NCBI GenBank assembly: GCA_015232735.1
Contig: JADFZC010000013.1
Location: forward strand, 1-18,975
Source: Oligoflexales bacterium
GTDB lineage: Bacteria; Bdellovibrionota; Oligoflexia; Oligoflexales; Oligoflexaceae
Length of the DNA: 18,975 nucleotides
Direction of reading: 5' to 3'
The notes under the pieces were generated by a model. It worked only from the letters and a program-made list of their open reading frames with translations. It made no database searches and was not told where the DNA came from. Shown piece by piece: positions 14,658 through 18,975 of this stretch. The position numbers and the translations under genes are program-made. Within the stretch, counting starts at the first letter, position 1. Each line of letters starts with the position of its first letter.

Positions 14658-16046
14658 ATGGATTATTTTTTAGTAATAATGAATGAAATATCTGAAATGG
14701 AAAAAAAGTGCGTTCACATTGTCGGTGGAGGGCTTGCTGGTGTTGAAGCGGCATGGCAGTGTTTGAAGCGTGGAAGCCTTGTTGTAATGCATGAGATGCG
14801 CCCGGGAAAGAAAAGCGAAGCTCATCGGACAGGTGATCTTGCTGAGCTCATTTGCTCAAATTCGTTAAAATCAGAGAATCCTGATTCGGCACACGGTCTT
14901 CTGAAGTTTGAGATGAAGATGTTGGATTCTCTTGTAATTGTAGCAGCAGAGCTTAGCAGAGTGCCCGCAGGTAAAGCTCTGGCTGTAGACAGGAAGATGT
15001 TTTCAGCTATTATAAAGGAAAAGCTGTTGGCATTTCCAAAATTTTCTTTAGTGGAAGAAGAGGTCCGGAAAATACCTTCAGAGGAGGAAATTGAACGCAG
15101 TGGTGATGTGTGGATCTTAGCAACGGGGCCTTTGACTTCAGAAGGACTTGAGGATGAACTTAAGAGACTTTGCGGTGGTGAAAAAAAATTATTTTTTTAT
15201 GATGCGATAGCTCCAACTATTCAAGGGGAAAGTATCGATACATCAAAAGTTTTTTGGGGGAACAGGTATGAGGGTTCACTGACAGGAGATTATTTAAATA
15301 TTCCTCTATCAAAAAATGACTATTATAAATTTGTGGATGAAGTAGAAAGTTCAGATAAAATTGAATTGCATGACTTCGAGGAACCAAAGTATTTTGAATC
15401 TTGCCTGCCAATTGAAGTAATGATTGAAAGAGGAAGAGAAACACTTCGTTTTGGCCCAATGAAGCCGCAAGGTCTTGTTGATCCAAATACTGGCTTAAAA
15501 CCATATGCTAACATCCAGCTAAGAAAGGAGAACAGGGATGGGACAATATTCTCCATGGTTGGCTTTCAGACTAAGATGAAATGGACCGAGCAGATGAGGA
15601 TATTTAAAAAACTTCCTGGTCTGGAAAATGCGGAGTTTGTCAGATTTGGATCTATTCACAGGAACACTTTTTTACATTCTCCATCTGTACTAAATAGAGA
15701 TTTATCTTTCAGATCATCACCGTCGGTGTTCCTTGCAGGACAGATAACAGGTGTTGAGGGATATGTAGAATCCTCGGCAACAGGCTTATTGGCAGGCCTT
15801 TCCGTGGTGTCAAAATTAGAGAAGAAGAGTTATATTCCTCCGCCAGGGACAACCATGATGGGGGCCTTACTAGAGCATATTACAAGTGGGTTTTCACGGA
15901 ATTTTCAGCCTATGAATGCGAATTTGGGGATTCTTACTCAGGAATTCAGGGGAATGTCGGTAAAAACATCGGAAAAAAGAAGATGGCAGTGTAATAATGC
16001 AAGAGATGAAATGTTGAAATATAAGCAAAGTTTTTGGGTCGAATAA
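14658..16046 (+). CDS. trmFO: tRNA (uracil-54-C5)-methyltransferase, folate/FAD-dependent
   Basis: TrmFO makes ribothymidine at position 54 of the tRNA T-loop, using 5,10-methylenetetrahydrofolate and FADH2. Family features: FAD loop HIVGGGLAGVEAAW (about 20-33), HEMRP, the nucleophile region AELICSNSLKS with Cys66 (Cys53 in Bacillus subtilis), FESCLPIEVMIERG with Cys249 (Cys226 equivalent), RFGPMKPQGL, and the C-terminal ITGVEGYVESSATGLLAG followed by FQPMNANLG. Length is 462 aa from ATG 14658. Family members usually begin close to the FAD loop, so ATG 14679 or 14697 (dropping 7 or 13 residues) is equally plausible. None of these starts has a good SD, which suggests coupling to tpiA 8 nt upstream. 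All expected catalytic residues are present. Confidence 0.96.
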   Translation: MDYFLVIMNEISEMEKKCVHIVGGGLAGVEAAWQCLKRGSLVVMHEMRPGKKSEAHRTGDLAELICSNSLKSENPDSAHGLLKFEMKMLDSLVIVAAELSRVPAGKALAVDRKMFSAIIKEKLLAFPKFSLVEEEVRKIPSEEEIERSGDVWILATGPLTSEGLEDELKRLCGGEKKLFFYDAIAPTIQGESIDTSKVFWGNRYEGSLTGDYLNIPLSKNDYYKFVDEVESSDKIELHDFEEPKYFESCLPIEVMIERGRETLRFGPMKPQGLVDPNTGLKPYANIQLRKENRDGTIFSMVGFQTKMKWTEQMRIFKKLPGLENAEFVRFGSIHRNTFLHSPSVLNRDLSFRSSPSVFLAGQITGVEGYVESSATGLLAGLSVVSKLEKKSYIPPPGTTMMGALLEHITSGFSRNFQPMNANLGILTQEFRGMSVKTSEKRRWQCNNARDEMLKYKQSFWVE

Positions 16047-16080
16047 TTTCTCAGAGAAAAGGGATGTATGGAGGAGCTTT

Positions 16081-17049
16081 ATGGCAAAAATGAGAATAGA
16101 GATTTTAATATGTGTTATGGAAAGTTTCATTTGTTCATTGTGTCTTGCTGATTTCGATAAGAACATTGAATTAGTGAAAATGCATGAGCTCCCGATGCCC
16201 AGCCAATATTACGGATTGCTGGATTTGAGGCAATACTCGGAAACTTTTTATGATAATCAAAATTATCTTATCAGACAGCCTCCTCATGGAGAGGCAAGGC
16301 TTAGATTGGGTGCAATGTACTATGAAGGGATGGTTGATATTTATGGTACCCTTGGAGCTATCAAAGTACCATCATCGCAAAAAGTGATACAGAGACGACC
16401 CGAGGTGGAAGTTGATTACTATCCGATTTCTGGAGAGTATGGCCACATAGTGTTTTACAATATTGTTGAACTGCCTTTTAGTGAAGGGGAATTTGATAGA
16501 TCCAATAACGTTGTAAGTAATCAGGGAACTGTTGCATCGGTTGGAATTTCTCCAGTAATTGCTATTCCAACAGTTATTGAAAGGAATCGCTTTATTTTTA
16601 AGATAGGTGGGGATATATGGACGAAGCTATATAGCAGGCGTCAATATGTTGACACTAGTGAAGATGTGAAAGAGGGGAATGAATCTCTTCTTTTAAGAAG
16701 AGATGAGTCAGGAGAACCGTACGAAGATTATGCCTCACCGTTGTATTTGGAAGGCTTGGCTGGCTTTTCCTTTATTCCTGCATTTGCAGGAAAATCGGCA
16801 TTTCATATGCTTGCTTACGCCTTAAATGAATTTAAGCCGAAGTATTATGAAGAATCAGGAGTAGTTAAGGAAAGATATGGAGCGGAAAGAAGTTCCTATT
16901 ATCAAATCAAGGTTAAGATTGCTATAAATGATAGGATCGATTTGATTAATGATTTTTATCATTATCATAAAGGTTTTTTTGAAGCTCGGGTAAAAGGCGA
17001 GGATAAAGCAAGATATACGAATGTATTAAGACTTCAGACTTCTTTGTAG
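16081..17049 (+). CDS. Secreted protein of unknown function, possible outer-membrane beta-barrel
   Basis: A 322-aa protein that I do not recognise. A strong SD (GGAGGAG, 16070-16076) precedes the ATG. Residues 1-23 look like a signal peptide (MAKMRIEILICV then hydrophobic, ending CLADF). The mature part has many alternating polar/aromatic stretches with the look of amphipathic beta strands, such as EARLRLGAMYYEGMVDIYG, VEVDYYPISG, HIVFYNIVEL, FIFKIGGDIWTKLYS and YYQIKVKIAIND, separated by charged turns. It is rich in Tyr, with few cysteines after the signal. This fits an outer-membrane beta-barrel, although the last residue is Leu rather than the typical terminal aromatic. It follows trmFO by 34 nt and precedes another secreted protein, so an envelope function is inferred. 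No enzyme motif was seen. Confidence 0.7.
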   Translation: MAKMRIEILICVMESFICSLCLADFDKNIELVKMHELPMPSQYYGLLDLRQYSETFYDNQNYLIRQPPHGEARLRLGAMYYEGMVDIYGTLGAIKVPSSQKVIQRRPEVEVDYYPISGEYGHIVFYNIVELPFSEGEFDRSNNVVSNQGTVASVGISPVIAIPTVIERNRFIFKIGGDIWTKLYSRRQYVDTSEDVKEGNESLLLRRDESGEPYEDYASPLYLEGLAGFSFIPAFAGKSAFHMLAYALNEFKPKYYEESGVVKERYGAERSSYYQIKVKIAINDRIDLINDFYHYHKGFFEARVKGEDKARYTNVLRLQTSL

Positions 17050-17306
17050 GCAAATATTGCACATCAAGGCCAAGGACGAATTTCTCAAATTTCATTTATC
17101 ATGGAATTAGTAGCATCGTAATGAGGTATTAAATTTCTTTTTTGTAGGGAGTATTAATATCTGGCTTTTGTATAAATACCTATATAAATACGAATAGATA
17201 TGGATTGAATACTAAAGAAGGAAGGTATTAAATCCGACTAGAAATATGTTGAATTAAATGATAGTTGTTTGATGAAAAAGATAATGGATTTGGGATATTC
17301 ATTATA

Positions 17307-18975
17307 ATGATGAGATGCTCAAAAAAAATTTTCATAGCAGGGCATAGAAAGAGATTTCTGAAAATAAAATCTCTTTTGATGGTATTGCTGATGTTCCTGC
17401 ATAACATTGAAGCAAGTGCAATTCAATGTCAAAATGGGGCTGGTATAAGATTGGATTATCTTTTAAACAAGAAGGAAATTGTTCTTTCAAAATTGATGCC
17501 AAAAGCCCAAAGCACAGAGCCTGTCCAAAAGTCAAAAAATGACTCTTCAATAACAGCCAGCGAAATAGAAAGCAATTCTCAAAAGCAGGATAAGTTGTTG
17601 ACGGGAAAAGAAAAAAAGGACCCAGCTGTTTCTTTGTCTGAGATACTTAAGATGGAACCTATCAGTGTTGGTTTTTTCAGAGAGATGACGGCAAAGAAAA
17701 AAGAAAAACAAGTGAATGACAGACCTGAAAAGAAAACAGATAGAGAAAATTCAAAGATAGAAGGTACGTTTAGCAAGCCTGTTATTACTGATATCGAAAG
17801 GACTAAAGATTCTTTCAAGAAAATTGCGGTGCCGGAAATTCAGACGAAGGCTTTTGGGGAGCGGAAAGACAAAATAAGAGAAAATAACTATTCAGAGAGG
17901 TCTTTCTCGAAAGACGAGATTTCTTTACCAATGTCAGTAGTACCCAATGACCTGATTATTTCCTTAAATGCAGAGTCTATCAATCTCAGTCAAGAACAGG
18001 TTAGAATACAGCCGGGTGATATAGTAAATGTTAAAATATCTGAAAAAAGTGAGGATAGTGTTGGCAAGGAACAACTGACAATATTTGTTAGGAATAAAAG
18101 CATAATAAGCTGGAATGGGACAGGATCGTATTTGAGGGGTGAATTGAGTGGTAATACCGAGATGTATGTTATTCATAAAGGAAAAATGACAATTATTCCA
18201 GTGTATGTCGGGGGGCGTGAGCAAACGGTATCTTCATCGAGTTCAGATAGTATGATGGTTAGACTCGATAACATTCTGGAAAAAGATCTATTTGAATCTG
18301 AGAAAACGCAGATTGATAAGGAAAACAGGAAAAGTGACGGCAAAATAAGTGTAATGGCAAGCAGGGCGGAGGCGGAACTGACACTTAAGAGAGAAGCTGA
18401 AGAATCAGGATTATTCAAACCTGAAGAAAAATTATGGACTACAAAAACAGTTACGTTGCAATTTATTGATGAAAGATCACTTCCTGAGTTGGGGCAGATT
18501 TTTCCTGCGAGTGGAGTGGAAGTCGAAGTAATCGGTACAAGTTTCAAGGCTGTCAGTGATTTTACCGGACTGGTTTCCTTTTCAAGCATACCTGGTGGTG
18601 CCAGGTTGCTTGTAAATGCAATAGATCCCTCCGGTATTTATCTGCCTGCAACAAGAGAAATCCAGGTGTCAAAATCCAGGAAAGATGAAGTTATACGCTA
18701 TAAACTCTTAACACACAGAAATTTTGATTTGTATTCCTCAATCTATGATACGGTTCAAAAAAGCTCTCTGGCCTCATTTTGTGGTAATTTAAGGGATTCA
18801 GGTGGCGTTTCTTTGCAGAATATGAATGGACTGAAGGTGGCGATGAGAAATAATATCGCAGAGGGAGCTTATTATTTTAATAAATATGGGCCGGACAGAT
18901 CTCAGGTGGTTTCAGGCGTTGATGGGCGTTTTTGTTTTTTCAACATAAAGCCTGGGCTGATTGAAGTTTCAATAT
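17307..18975 (+). CDS. Large secreted protein with carboxypeptidase-regulatory-like domains (3' end missing)
   Basis: An open frame from ATG 17307 to the window edge (556 codons and one base), with no stop found in it. A second ATG at 17310 and a weak SD leave the exact start open. The N-terminus is basic (KRFLKIK) followed by LLMVLLMFLH and an EASA-type cleavage site, a signal peptide with an extended positive region. Residues about 55-210 are Lys/Glu/Ser-rich and probably disordered. A beta-rich region follows (LIISLNAESINLS, QPGDIVNVKIS, ELTIFVRNKS-like strands). Further on, VEVIGTSFKAVSDFTGLVSF and IPGGARLLVNAIDPSG, then VSGVDGRFCFFNIKPG near the edge, have the T/S-D-x-x-G-x-F...IxPG pattern of carboxypeptidase-regulatory-like or CnaB-like beta sandwiches. 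A surface or envelope role is inferred, and the C-terminal part is unseen. Confidence 0.75.
   Translation, partial: MMRCSKKIFIAGHRKRFLKIKSLLMVLLMFLHNIEASAIQCQNGAGIRLDYLLNKKEIVLSKLMPKAQSTEPVQKSKNDSSITASEIESNSQKQDKLLTGKEKKDPAVSLSEILKMEPISVGFFREMTAKKKEKQVNDRPEKKTDRENSKIEGTFSKPVITDIERTKDSFKKIAVPEIQTKAFGERKDKIRENNYSERSFSKDEISLPMSVVPNDLIISLNAESINLSQEQVRIQPGDIVNVKISEKSEDSVGKEQLTIFVRNKSIISWNGTGSYLRGELSGNTEMYVIHKGKMTIIPVYVGGREQTVSSSSSDSMMVRLDNILEKDLFESEKTQIDKENRKSDGKISVMASRAEAELTLKREAEESGLFKPEEKLWTTKTVTLQFIDERSLPELGQIFPASGVEVEVIGTSFKAVSDFTGLVSFSSIPGGARLLVNAIDPSGIYLPATREIQVSKSRKDEVIRYKLLTHRNFDLYSSIYDTVQKSSLASFCGNLRDSGGVSLQNMNGLKVAMRNNIAEGAYYFNKYGPDRSQVVSGVDGRFCFFNIKPGLIEVSI

Noticed and set aside
17332..18589. 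Minus-strand open frames (73-138 codons) over the last gene
   Set aside because: The plus strand carries a continuous 556-codon frame with signal peptide and domain-like repeats. The minus frames show no motifs or SD and are shadows.

Overview
This is an AT-rich chromosomal window from a Gram-negative bacterium. Several products carry lipoprotein signal peptides and one looks like an outer-membrane protein. There is a PilZ protein, a eukaryote-like (type 2) isoleucyl-tRNA synthetase, TrmFO, and a PF10023-type aminopeptidase lipoprotein. Together these suggest a lineage among the former Deltaproteobacteria or a neighbour (Bdellovibrionota- or SAR324-like), but the sequence alone does not settle the taxonomy. 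No phage, CRISPR, rRNA or tRNA genes and no transposase genes were seen.

Layout. Positions 78-473 (-) hold a small PilZ protein, divergent from a short GlpD-like FAD oxidoreductase (682-1962, +). A nested inverted repeat of about 137 bp (1987-2123) separates that gene from ileS (2247-5438, +). A secreted metallo-aminopeptidase lipoprotein (5448-6515, +) follows and may be cotranscribed with ileS. A multi-pass membrane protein of unknown function (6606-7523, -) converges on it. Next is queE (7585-8238, +), interrupted by an in-frame TAG at codon 128, whose end overlaps a class III aminotransferase (8235-9542, +). Two minus-strand lipoprotein genes follow: a matrixin-like zinc protease (9532-10410) and a long protein with two LysM domains (10701-12206). 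A 439-bp AT-rich divergent spacer with two operator-like palindromes leads to a plus-strand cluster: a phosphoglycerate kinase homologue (12646-13848), tpiA (13885-14649) and trmFO (14658-16046). After these come a secreted, possibly beta-barrel protein (16081-17049) and the N-terminal 556 codons of a large secreted protein (17307 to the window end).

How the genes relate. Most are housekeeping or envelope genes: tRNA charging, tRNA modification (U54 methylation, queuosine), triose-phosphate metabolism and envelope proteins. The most notable observation is that the phosphoglycerate kinase homologue sits beside a fully normal tpiA and keeps the family's length and fold signatures. It has nevertheless lost nearly all the 3-phosphoglycerate-binding arginines, a phosphate-binding lysine and the nucleotide-binding GGGD motif. 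It therefore reads as a conserved pseudo-kinase rather than a working glycolytic enzyme. The second notable observation is queE, where the in-frame amber codon comes with substitutions at usually invariant residues. Decay is the simplest reading, although the frame downstream of the stop is completely intact up to its coupling with the aminotransferase gene.
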